A DNA stretch of 64,000 bases from Rhizobium sp. SSA_523 (GTDB lineage: Bacteria > Pseudomonadota > Alphaproteobacteria > Rhizobiales > Rhizobiaceae). A program made the translations under genes and the position numbers. Positions 47,614 through 55,086 of the stretch are shown piece after piece (position 1 is the stretch's first letter; the number at the start of each line of letters is the position of its first letter). The notes beneath the pieces were generated by a model. The model saw only the letters and a program-made list of their open reading frames with translations. It ran no database searches and was not told where the DNA came from. Location of the stretch: contig NZ_CP129382.1 of assembly GCF_030435705.1 (NCBI RefSeq), forward strand, positions 1 to 64,000, read 5' to 3'.

Positions 47614-48636
47614 TCAGGGCCTCGGCGCGCCCGCACGCTCCAGCCGGTCGTTGATGGCCTCGCCCAGCCCCTCGGTGGGAACGGGAGCAACCGCAATCGT
47701 ATCGACGCCGCAGGCATCGGCGGCATGCAACAGGTCGAAGAGCCGGGCGGCTGCCTCGCCAAGGTCGCCGCTCGGGCTGAGATTGTAGACGGCGGCGGCC
47801 TTGTCCGCTCCCGGAACGTCCCGGCTGCCGAACAGGATCAGCGCCTCACCCGGCCGAGCGTTTTCGACATTCAGCCGCACGCCGGCCTTCGGCGCATAAT
47901 GCGAGGACAGCATGCCCGGGGCTTCGATGCGTGCCTCGATATCCGCCTCGCTGCCGTCTTCCCCGGATGTCTCGCCGGACGCCGCCGTAACAGGCCGCTC
48001 GAGATATAGCCCGGTCAGGCTTTCGATCTCTTCGGCGGCAACGCCGCCCGGACGCAGCAGGCGGAGCCGGCCATCCTCGACCTTCACGATGGTCGATTCG
48101 ACGCCCACCATCGCCGCGCCGCCATCGAGGATCAGCGCGATCCTGTCACCCAGATCCTCGGCCACATGCCGGGCGCTGGTGGGGCTGATCCGGCCGGACG
48201 TATTGGCGCTCGGGGCGGCCAGCGGCCGGTCGAAGCGGCGGATCAGCTCGCCGGCAAAGCCGCGCGGCACGCGGATGCCGACACTGTCGAGCCCGGCTGT
48301 CGCAAGAGAATGGATGCCGGAATTGCGCTTCAACGGCACAACGAGGGTCAGCGGTCCGGGCCAGAAGGCCTCTGCCAGGCGACGCGAGACCGGGTCGAAA
48401 GTGCCATAGCGTTCGGCCATTGCCAGATCCGCCATGTGACAGATTAGCGGATTGAAGCGCGGCCGGCCCTTGGTCTCGTAAATGCGCGTGATGGCGGCCG
48501 GATTGGTGGCATCGGCGGCGAGGCCGTAGACGGTTTCCGTCGGGAGGGCGATCGGCTGGCCGGCGAAAAGCACGGTCAGCGCTTCGGACAGCGCCAGATC
48601 CGGCTCACGGGAAATGTCGATGATGCGTGCGCTCAT
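47614..48636 (-). CDS. tsaC: L-threonylcarbamoyladenylate synthase (Sua5/YwlC type)
   Basis: The 340-residue protein has the YrdC domain (GQPIALPTETVYGLAADATN, KGRPRFNPLICH, FWPGPLTLVVP, SANTSGRISPTSA) and an additional C-terminal Sua5 domain (about 220-340), as in the long form. It makes the threonylcarbamoyl-AMP used to modify A37 of ANN-decoding tRNAs. The frame extends far upstream, but MSARIIDIS at 48636 is the family start. Confidence 0.94.
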   Translation of the reverse strand: MSARIIDISREPDLALSEALTVLFAGQPIALPTETVYGLAADATNPAAITRIYETKGRPRFNPLICHMADLAMAERYGTFDPVSRRLAEAFWPGPLTLVVPLKRNSGIHSLATAGLDSVGIRVPRGFAGELIRRFDRPLAAPSANTSGRISPTSARHVAEDLGDRIALILDGGAAMVGVESTIVKVEDGRLRLLRPGGVAAEEIESLTGLYLERPVTAASGETSGEDGSEADIEARIEAPGMLSSHYAPKAGVRLNVENARPGEALILFGSRDVPGADKAAAVYNLSPSGDLGEAAARLFDLLHAADACGVDTIAVAPVPTEGLGEAINDRLERAGAPRP

Positions 48637-48722
48637 GAGGGACGTGCATAGACCCAAAAAGGGCGATCGCGCAATTTCTTTCGGCGCCATCAACCCTCGA
48701 TGGGGCAGGCGAGCCTTCGGCG

Positions 48723-49334
48723 TCAGAGCGTCTTGATGATGTCGCGCAACGTATCGTCGCGGGCGCCCAGCATCAGCACATTGCGCAGCGCTTCGTTGGG
48801 ATCGCTGGTGCGAAACAGAAGGCCATTGCCGCGGACCTTGCGGTTGATGCGGGTGCCACCCTCTTCCTCGGCCTCGATCGCCACGGCGAAATACATGCGG
48901 CCGTAATCGGTGCGGATGTGCTGGAAGAAATCCTCCTCCACGCCGATCTCGGAGACGAAATTGCAGATATAGAAGGACCAGTCGATGGGCAGGGTCTTGC
49001 CGAACACGGTGCGGGCCGACGTCACGTGGCAATAGCCGAGATGCGGTCGCTCCTCCAGGGAACGGCTGAACAGGACCTTGGGAAAGCGGATCGACTTGTG
49101 GAAGCCGTTGATCCGCTCATGCGTCTTCTCGCCGGCGCTGGTAAGCTTCTTTTCGGTGCGAGCGGCCACTTCGGCATAGGTAAGGTAACGCTTTTCGTCC
49201 GGCAGCCAGTCGTTCTTGTGGCGGGAAATGCGGCCGGTGCGCAGGAATTCCGAATGCGCGGCCGTCTTCACGTTGGCCACCGGCGGTTTCGGCACCTGCG
49301 CCTCGAAATAGCGGAGCTTGGCTTTTGTGTTCAC
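48723..49334 (-). CDS. Conserved rhizobial protein of unknown function
   Basis: The 203-residue protein starts MNTKAKLRYFEAQVPKPP and includes a basic first third (RTGRISRHKNDWLPDEKRY) and a beta-rich centre (HLGYCHVTSARTVFGKTLPIDWSFYICNF). The final part (VRGNGLLFRTSDPNEALRNVLMLGARDDTLRDI) may be a small alpha/beta domain. I do not recognise a family with confidence. It is divergent from the gbcA-type gene. Confidence 0.7.
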   Translation of the reverse strand: MNTKAKLRYFEAQVPKPPVANVKTAAHSEFLRTGRISRHKNDWLPDEKRYLTYAEVAARTEKKLTSAGEKTHERINGFHKSIRFPKVLFSRSLEERPHLGYCHVTSARTVFGKTLPIDWSFYICNFVSEIGVEEDFFQHIRTDYGRMYFAVAIEAEEEGGTRINRKVRGNGLLFRTSDPNEALRNVLMLGARDDTLRDIIKTL

Positions 49335-49412
49335 TCTGCCCGTCCATGTTTGTGCAGCTAAGGCCAGTCTAGAGAGGCTTGCTTAACAGAGGCTTGCGCC
49401 GCATTTTGTCGT

Positions 49413-49437
49413 CAATGCGGAATTGCATGTCGCATTG
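49413..49437. promoter_or_regulatory. 25-bp dyad upstream of the Rieske gene
   Basis: CAATGCG-N11-CGCATTG is a perfect 7-bp-arm dyad between the DUF gene and gbcA. It is a candidate operator for a regulator of betaine catabolism. A TATACT -10-like hexamer follows at 49465-49470. Confidence 0.35.
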
Positions 49438-49593
49438 CCCTGCGGTCGGGTCATCCGGCTCGTCTATACTGGATCGGACGCGAAAGCCCCTTTCCGGCCA
49501 GCGTCACAAGGACATGGGGCGGACCGGGAGCCAGGCGGGCCTGCTGTGCGGCCCGATCGGCTCAGCCGTCATCGTCTCGACAGGAAATCGATC

Positions 49594-50838
49594 ATGGATA
49601 TGCGCAATACCGTTCTGCGGCAGCTCAAGAACCAGCGGGAAGGCTTCAGCCTGGAGCAGCCCTTCTACATCGATCCCGATTATTTCCGCATCGACATGGA
49701 GATGATCTGGTATCGCGACTGGCTCTTTGTCGGCCATGATTGCGAACTGGCCAAGCCCGGCAATTACATCACGCTGCAGATCGGCGATTATCCGGTCGTG
49801 ATCGTGCGCGGCCGCGACAAACTGATCCGCGCCTTCCACAATACCTGTCGTCACCGCGGCCACCGGGTCTGCACGAAGGAGAGGGGGGCGTCGGCCAAGC
49901 TCGTCTGTCCCTACCACCAGTGGACCTATGATCTTGACGGGTCGCTGGTCTTCGCCCGCCAGATGGGCGAGGATTTCGACAAGGCGCAATTCGGCATGAA
50001 GCCGGTGCATTGCGAAACCGTGGCCGGCTATGTCTTCATCTGCCTCGCACAGGAGGCGCCGGATTTCGCCCGCGTGCGCCAGGCGATCGAACCCTATATG
50101 GCGCCGCACCGGCTGTGGGAGGCCAAGGTCGCCCACAAGAACACCATCATCGAAAAGGGCAATTGGAAGCTCGTCTGGGAAAACAACCGCGAATGCTATC
50201 ATTGCGCCAGCAATCATCCGGAACTGTGTCGCACCTATCCGGAGGCGCCCACGGCCACCGGCGTGCAGGGCGCCGGGGAGGACCCCTTCATCTCGGACCA
50301 CTGGCGGCGCTGCGAGGCAGCCGGCCTGCCCAGCACCTTCGCCATGGATGCAAGCGGCCAGTTCCGCGTCGCACGCATGCCGCTCATCGAGGATGCCGAA
50401 AGCTATACGATGTCGGGACAGCGCGCGGTGCGCCGGCCGCTCTCCGACGACGTGCCGATCACCCATATCGGCACAATGCTGCTCTTCCACTATCCCACCA
50501 CCTGGAACCACATGCTCGGCGATCACGCGATCTCCTTCCGCGTCCTGCCGATCTCGGCGGAGGAGACCGCCGTCACCACCACCTGGCTGGTGCACAAGGA
50601 TGCGGTGGAAGGGGTCGATTACGATCTTGAGGAACTGACCCATGTGTGGAACATGACGAATGATCAGGATCGCTCGATCGTCGAGGAAAACGCCTTCGGC
50701 ATCCGCTCGCCGGCCTATGAGCCGGGCCCTTATTCCCCGGAGCACGAGGGCGGGGTGATGCAATTCGTCGAATGGTATCGCAATTTCATGATCAACCGCC
50801 TGCAGGGTGATCAGGCCAAGCTTGCGGTCGTCGCGTAG
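49594..50838 (+). CDS. gbcA: Rieske oxygenase, glycine-betaine/quaternary-amine demethylase type
   Basis: The 414-residue protein has a Rieske centre (Cys85-x-His87 in CRHRGH and Cys105-x2-His108 in CPYHQW) and a mononuclear iron site (NRECYHCASNHPEL, His203 and His208). The WENNRECYHC segment and the adjacent reductase match GbcA-type demethylases of glycine betaine or stachydrine. The ATG at 49594 has AGGAA 7 bp upstream; earlier starts add unrelated residues. The exact amine is inferred. Confidence 0.85.
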   Translation: MDMRNTVLRQLKNQREGFSLEQPFYIDPDYFRIDMEMIWYRDWLFVGHDCELAKPGNYITLQIGDYPVVIVRGRDKLIRAFHNTCRHRGHRVCTKERGASAKLVCPYHQWTYDLDGSLVFARQMGEDFDKAQFGMKPVHCETVAGYVFICLAQEAPDFARVRQAIEPYMAPHRLWEAKVAHKNTIIEKGNWKLVWENNRECYHCASNHPELCRTYPEAPTATGVQGAGEDPFISDHWRRCEAAGLPSTFAMDASGQFRVARMPLIEDAESYTMSGQRAVRRPLSDDVPITHIGTMLLFHYPTTWNHMLGDHAISFRVLPISAEETAVTTTWLVHKDAVEGVDYDLEELTHVWNMTNDQDRSIVEENAFGIRSPAYEPGPYSPEHEGGVMQFVEWYRNFMINRLQGDQAKLAVVA

Positions 50839-51918
50839 ATGATGGTGACGGATCGCGCCTACAAGCATGTCGATGAAATGCGGCCCTGGTCGGACAGGCT
50901 GCATCGTCTGGAATGCGTCGCCTGGACGCCGGAAGGTCCGGACGTCATGACCTTCACCTTCAAGCCCGACCAGCCCGGGCACTGGTTCCGCTATTTGCCG
51001 GGCCAGTTCATCACGCTGGAGCTTCCCATCGGGCCGGAACCGCTTTTGCGGACCTATACGCTCTCCTCCACCCCGTCGCGGCCCTATACGCTGGCGGTCA
51101 CGGTCAAGGCGCAGGCGGATTCCATCGGCACCCGCTGGATGCTGAACAATCTGAAACCGGGCATGACGATCCGCGCCATCGGTCCGCTCGGCGATTTCTC
51201 CTATGTCAAACATCCCGGCGAGAAATACCTGTTCATCTCGGCCGGATCCGGTATCACGCCGATGATGTCGATGTCGCGCGACATGGCGGACCGGCAGCCC
51301 GACAGCCAGATCGCCTTCCTGCATTGCGCCCGCTCGCCGGACGATATCATCTTTCGCTGGGAGCTCGAATATCTGGCGCGTTACCTGCCGCATTTCCAGG
51401 TCGGCTTCATCGTCGAGCAGGTGGGCCGCTCGCAATTGTGGAGCGGGCTGCGCGGTTACATCGACAAGGCCAAGATCGCGCTCCTGGCACCCGATTTCCT
51501 GGACCGCACCGTCTTCTGCTGCGGTCCCGAACCTTTCATGGCGACCGTGCGGCAATCGCTTTCCGGCGCCGGTTTCGACATGGCGCGCTATCACGAAGAG
51601 ACGTTCCAGCCGGCCGCGCCCGCCGTTCCGGCCTCGGATGGAAGCGCGGATGCCTCCGCTCACGCCATTCGTTTTGCGCTCTCCGGCAAGGAGGCCCGCT
51701 GCGATGCGGGTTTCACCATCTTGCAGAGCGCCCGCGCCGCCGGCGTCAGGATCGGTGCGGCCTGCGAATCCGGCCTGTGCGGCACCTGCCGCGTCCTGCT
51801 GGTGAAGGGCGAGGTGGAGATGAACCACAATGGCGGCATTCTCGATGAAGAGATCGAGGAAGGCTATGTGCTCGCCTGCTGCTCCCGCCCCAGGACCGAT
51901 GTCGAGGTGGAGGCCTGA
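50839..51918 (+). CDS. gbcB: Ferredoxin reductase component of the Rieske demethylase
   Basis: The 359-residue protein has an FNR-type flavin/NAD domain (YLPGQFITLELPIGPEPLLRTYTLSSTPS, FISAGSGITPMMSMSRDM, CCGPEPFM) and a C-terminal plant-type 2Fe-2S domain (CESGLCGTCRVLL plus a later cysteine pair). It passes electrons from NAD(P)H to the Rieske protein. Its ATG follows the gbcA stop with no gap, so the two are translationally coupled. Confidence 0.9.
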   Translation: MMVTDRAYKHVDEMRPWSDRLHRLECVAWTPEGPDVMTFTFKPDQPGHWFRYLPGQFITLELPIGPEPLLRTYTLSSTPSRPYTLAVTVKAQADSIGTRWMLNNLKPGMTIRAIGPLGDFSYVKHPGEKYLFISAGSGITPMMSMSRDMADRQPDSQIAFLHCARSPDDIIFRWELEYLARYLPHFQVGFIVEQVGRSQLWSGLRGYIDKAKIALLAPDFLDRTVFCCGPEPFMATVRQSLSGAGFDMARYHEETFQPAAPAVPASDGSADASAHAIRFALSGKEARCDAGFTILQSARAAGVRIGAACESGLCGTCRVLLVKGEVEMNHNGGILDEEIEEGYVLACCSRPRTDVEVEA

Positions 51919-52127
51919 CGGCAGGATCCGGAGCCAGTGCGCGGAACACGGCCAAAGGTCGGATAGGAGGCGGGAGATGCAAATTTGCCGCAAAAGCCGC
52001 TGGCTTTTCTCCTGAATTCGGCTCCGCCACAGCGAAACCGCCCGATTGTTCCCTAAAATTACGGCTGCGGAACCTCCGGTGCCTCTTGCGCGTTTTCTTA
52101 ACGATTTGACATCAAGAGGAAACGCCC

Positions 52128-52643
52128 ATGGGCAAGATCACACAGAAACTGGCCGTGCTCGCCACGGCCCTTGCCGTTACGGTCACCGGTTTTTCAACCG
52201 GCTATGCGATGCCGCTTCCCGGTTCCGCACCCGTGACTGCCCCGCCGCCGGTCGTGAACGTGCAGTTCACCCAGGAGCGTGGCGACAACATGCCGCGCGG
52301 CTGGGAACGGGGCCGGCCCGACCGTCGCTGGGATCGCCGCTGGGATCGTCGGATCGATCGTCGCTGGGATCGCCGCGCCGATGGCTATTACAACGGCCAT
52401 CGCGGCTATCGTGACCGCCGCTCCGGCTACCGTTTCCACAATGGTTTCTGGTTCCCGCTCGCAGCCTTCGCCACCGGCGCGATCATTTCCGGCGCCACGC
52501 AGCCGCAGCGCATCAGCCCCGGCCGCTATACGTCCAGCCACGTTGCCTGGTGCCAGCAGCGCTACAAGACCTACCGCGCCTCCGACAATACCTTTGTCGC
52601 CAACAGCCGCGGCGAGCGCCGCTTCTGCAACTCGCCTTACTGA
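52128..52643 (+). CDS. BA14K-family secreted protein 1
   Basis: The 171-residue protein has a signal peptide (LAVLATALAVTVTGFSTGYA), a Trp-Asp-Arg-Arg repeat region ([18 protein letters not shown]), a short hydrophobic stretch (FPLAAFATGAIISGAT) and the C-terminal BA14K motif (HVAWCQQRYKTYRASDNTFVANSRGERRFCNSPY). BA14K proteins are abundant envelope proteins of Rhizobiales, some lectin-like. A paralogue lies 330 bp downstream. Confidence 0.88.
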   Translation: MGKITQKLAVLATALAVTVTGFSTGYAMPLPGSAPVTAPPPVVNVQFTQERGDNMPRGWERGRPDRRWDRRWDRRIDRRWDRRADGYYNGHRGYRDRRSGYRFHNGFWFPLAAFATGAIISGATQPQRISPGRYTSSHVAWCQQRYKTYRASDNTFVANSRGERRFCNSPY

Positions 52644-52977
52644 GGCATTTGCAACAGGAAGGTGCACATTGCACCGGGACGCGATCAACAGGGCCGGGCA
52701 GCCATTGGCTGTCCGGTCCTTGAAAATGCTGGTGAGGCGGCTTATCGAGGCCCGGATGGCGAGGCTTGGATGCCGAGGCCTGGATGCGGGGAGCACCCGG
52801 AGCCTGGCATGACACTGCCGCTTTTATCCTGCCTTTCCTGCGCCTCGCCGGACGGTCCTCATGATGAACGTCCTGTTAATCGGCGGTTCAGGTGAGGCTT
52901 CCTAATATCCACGGCAACTGCAGCGAGATGAACCAAACTTGCGCATGCAGCCTGCCAGCCAGGAATGGAGATCGATG
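52644..52977. other. Spacer between the two BA14K genes
   Basis: This 334-bp spacer has a short hairpin (GGTGC-ACATT-GCACC, near 52663) after the first gene and a probable promoter for the second, but no further gene. It separates two paralogous genes that likely arose by tandem duplication. Confidence 0.5.
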
Positions 52978-53457
52978 ATGAAAGACATGTTCAAGACACT
53001 GACTGTCGCGGGGTTGACGGCCTGCATCATGGCCGTATCCGTCGTGCCGTCCCAGGCAATGCCGGTTGCAGCCGCGCCCAAGGCACCGCTGACCGAGACC
53101 GCGACCGCACCCTCTGCCGGCGCGCCTCTGGTGAATGTCCAGTATCGCCGCGATTATTATGACCGTGGTTGGGACCGCCGCTCGGATCGGCGTTGGGATC
53201 GCCGCTGGGATCGTCGCCACCACCGCCACCACTCGCGCGGAGACGTTCTGCTGCCGCTGGCTGCAGGCGCTCTGATTGCCGGTGCGGTGATTGCCGGCTC
53301 CTCGCAGCCGCGCTACGCGCCGGCCCCCAGCCGGGGCGGCATCAATCCGAGCCATTACGACTGGTGCTCGGCGCGTTACCGGTCCTATGATTCCTATTCC
53401 AATACCTTCCAGCCCTATAGCGGGCCGCGCCAGCAGTGCCTCTCGCCCTATTATTGA
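52978..53457 (+). CDS. BA14K-family secreted protein 2
   Basis: The 159-residue protein has a signal peptide ([23 protein letters not shown]), a WDRR repeat ([24 protein letters not shown]), a hydrophobic segment ([19 protein letters not shown]) and the BA14K end ([34 protein letters not shown]). It is a paralogue of the upstream gene. The ATG at 52978 has GGAG 7 bp upstream; the adjacent ATG at 52975 is closer. A terminator follows. Confidence 0.87.
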   Translation: MKDMFKTLTVAGLTACIMAVSVVPSQAMPVAAAPKAPLTETATAPSAGAPLVNVQYRRDYYDRGWDRRSDRRWDRRWDRRHHRHHSRGDVLLPLAAGALIAGAVIAGSSQPRYAPAPSRGGINPSHYDWCSARYRSYDSYSNTFQPYSGPRQQCLSPYY

Positions 53458-53493
53458 GGCCTGACCGTCGCAAGGCATGATGGAACAGAAAAC

Positions 53494-53520
53494 GGCCGTC
53501 CGGTATCACCGGGCGGCCTT
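53494..53520 (+). terminator. Terminator after the second BA14K gene
   Basis: GGCCGTCCGG and CCGGGCGGCC form a 10-bp stem with one G-U pair and a 5-nt loop, followed by TT and a C/T-rich run. Confidence 0.7.
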
Positions 53521-53589
53521 CCTGCATCGCGAAGGACCGGCCGGATCCTGGGTTTTACCCTGCGGCTCCTTTAGGCAAAGAGTGCGGGC

Positions 53590-54585
53590 TCACAGGATGC
53601 CGGCCCTCCTCAGCAGCCAATAGGCGGCGGCGACCGAAAGCGCCATCAGGATGAAGGCGAGCGCGGTGCCCTGTTCGCCCTGGGCAAAGGGCAGTCCCGA
53701 AGTATTCATGCCGAAAAAGCCGGTCACCAGCGAGGGCGGCAGCAGGAAGGCCGTCATCAGGGACAGGATGTAGAGATGGCGGTTGGTTTCCGAGGAGAGC
53801 TTCGAATCGATTTCCTCATGCAGCAGGCGGGCGCGATCCTGCAGCGCATAGACATCGTGATCGACCGCTTCCAGCCGGCTGGTCAGCCGCCCGGCGACAT
53901 CGTCGAAACCCGGCGGCATTTCATCCTCGTCGGCCGCACCGGCGCGCCGCATCAGCGTCAGCACCGTGCGCAGGTGGCGATGCAGGCGCACCACCGTGCG
54001 GCGGACAGGCGCGAGCCGGCGCCGCTCGTCCCGGGTGGTGGGGCCATAGACGACATCTTCGATCTGGTTCAATTCCTCCGTCAGCTCGATGACCAGCGAA
54101 ATCAGCATGCGCTGGAATTCGGCGACGATCAGCTCGAATATATCGATGGGCTGGCGGTAGCGCGCCGGGTTCTTCTCCACGGCCGCGCGCACCCTGTCGA
54201 TCGAACGCAGCGGCTGCAGGCGGGTGGTGATGATCTGCCCCTCGCAGACCGCGAAATGCAGCCAGCCGATATCGCGTGTCTCCGCATCGAAATCGCGCTG
54301 GAAGTCCACCAGCGTCCCATAGATCATGCCGTCTTCCAGCGTGATCGCCGCATGCGTCTCATGAGTGGTCAATGCCGTGACCACAGCGGCCGGCAATTGG
54401 GCGAATTCCTCGAGAAAGGCCGTCACCCTCTGATCCGCAAGATTGAGATGCAGCCAGCGGAAGCCGGGGCCGGCGCCGCTGAGATCGCTGCGCGTCGCAT
54501 CCGGCGGCAGGCGCAGGCACCCCTCACTTTCGCTGAAACGATAAGCCCAGACGAGGCCGGGAATAGGCTGGACGATGGACAGCAT
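53590..54585 (-). CDS. zntB: ZntB-like CorA-superfamily transporter
   Basis: The 331-residue protein is a CorA-superfamily member of the ZntB type: a soluble domain, a long helical stalk (DHDVYALQDRARLLHEEIDSKLSSETNRHLYILSL) and two C-terminal membrane helices with GMN in TGFFGMNTSGLPF. ZntB proteins transport zinc. The gene differs strongly from the corA at 4.3 kb, so it is not a duplicate of it. Confidence 0.9.
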   Translation of the reverse strand: MLSIVQPIPGLVWAYRFSESEGCLRLPPDATRSDLSGAGPGFRWLHLNLADQRVTAFLEEFAQLPAAVVTALTTHETHAAITLEDGMIYGTLVDFQRDFDAETRDIGWLHFAVCEGQIITTRLQPLRSIDRVRAAVEKNPARYRQPIDIFELIVAEFQRMLISLVIELTEELNQIEDVVYGPTTRDERRRLAPVRRTVVRLHRHLRTVLTLMRRAGAADEDEMPPGFDDVAGRLTSRLEAVDHDVYALQDRARLLHEEIDSKLSSETNRHLYILSLMTAFLLPPSLVTGFFGMNTSGLPFAQGEQGTALAFILMALSVAAAYWLLRRAGIL

Positions 54586-54675
54586 TCAGGTCTCCTTCGC
54601 GGCTGCGGCATCTCGTGGGCTGATCCTGGCATTTGCCGGGGCCGAAACCCATCAGGATGAGATCGAATCGCCTAG

Positions 54676-54722
54676 AGCAGGTCCAGCGAAAGTGCGTTAG
54701 CGGTTTTGCGTCCGGACTGCAT
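54676..54722. repeat. Intergenic repeat, GGTTTTGCG family, copy 2
   Basis: GAAAGTG, CGGTTTTGCG and CCGGA occur in the same order and spacing as in copy 1 at 35931-35974, here flanked by GCAGGTCCAG and GGACTGC. Confidence 0.65.
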
Positions 54723-54808
54723 AACAACAAAGAGATAGAGCACTTCAGGTGATCCCGTTTTTGGTGGAAATGCTCGAGCCAGCTGACAAAGCGGTCGTTC
54801 TTTGCTCC

Positions 54809-54894
54809 GTCATGCTCGGGCTTGTCCCGAGCATCTACAACAGATTGCTTTTGTGAGATGTTTTCAGATTCTCGGCACAGGGCCGAGGATGACG
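54809..54894. repeat. Paired-palindrome (BIME-like) element, copy E
   Basis: It has two inverted hairpins (GCTCGGGCTTGTCCCGAGC and CTCGGCACAGGGCCGAG) as in copies A-D, but the order of the two halves is reversed and the linker between them is unrelated. This supports a family in which the palindromes move and the linker does not matter. Confidence 0.7.
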
Positions 54895-54927
54895 TTGCGG
54901 GCGCAAACAGGTTTGTCAACACACTGA

Positions 54928-54960
54928 GGCGCGCCGGTGTTCCGGCGCGCCCTGTCTTTT
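54928..54960. terminator. Perfect 10-bp hairpin downstream of phoX
   Basis: GGCGCGCCGG and CCGGCGCGCC with a 4-nt loop, T-rich on the + side (CTGTCTTTT). It lies 120 bp after the phoX stop and may end that transcript. Confidence 0.6.
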
Positions 54961-54978
54961 AAAATACGCTGGGGCTTG

Positions 54979-55086
54979 CCTCAGCCGATCATGGCCCAAA
55001 GCTGGGGCTCGCCTCAGCCGATCATGGCCCAAAGCTGGGGCTCGCCTCAGCCGATCATGGCCCAAAGCTGAGGCTTGCCTCAGCCG
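54979..55086. repeat. 33-bp tandem repeat including the 3' end of phoX
   Basis: Four copies in register at 54981, 55014, 55047 and 55080 of a 33-bp unit (on the minus strand each includes ATGATCGGCTGAGGC). The last copy is the end of the coding region, so the terminal Met-Ile-Gly codons and stop have been tandemly copied downstream. Copies 1-3 are nearly identical. Confidence 0.9.

Larger units (their letters stand above)
54586..55079. other. Repeat-rich intergenic region between the phoX and zntB-type genes
   Basis: It contains the GGTTTTGCG-family repeat, one BIME-like element, a strong hairpin and a 33-bp tandem repeat, each listed separately. No gene is seen. Confidence 0.8.

Noticed and set aside
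49504..51993. An 829-codon open frame on the minus strand.
   Set aside because: It is antisense to the gbcA and gbcB genes, which have clear Rieske and ferredoxin motifs.
54979..55086. Possible CRISPR array.
   Set aside because: The 33-bp units are contiguous without spacers and derive from the phoX 3' end; there are no cas genes.
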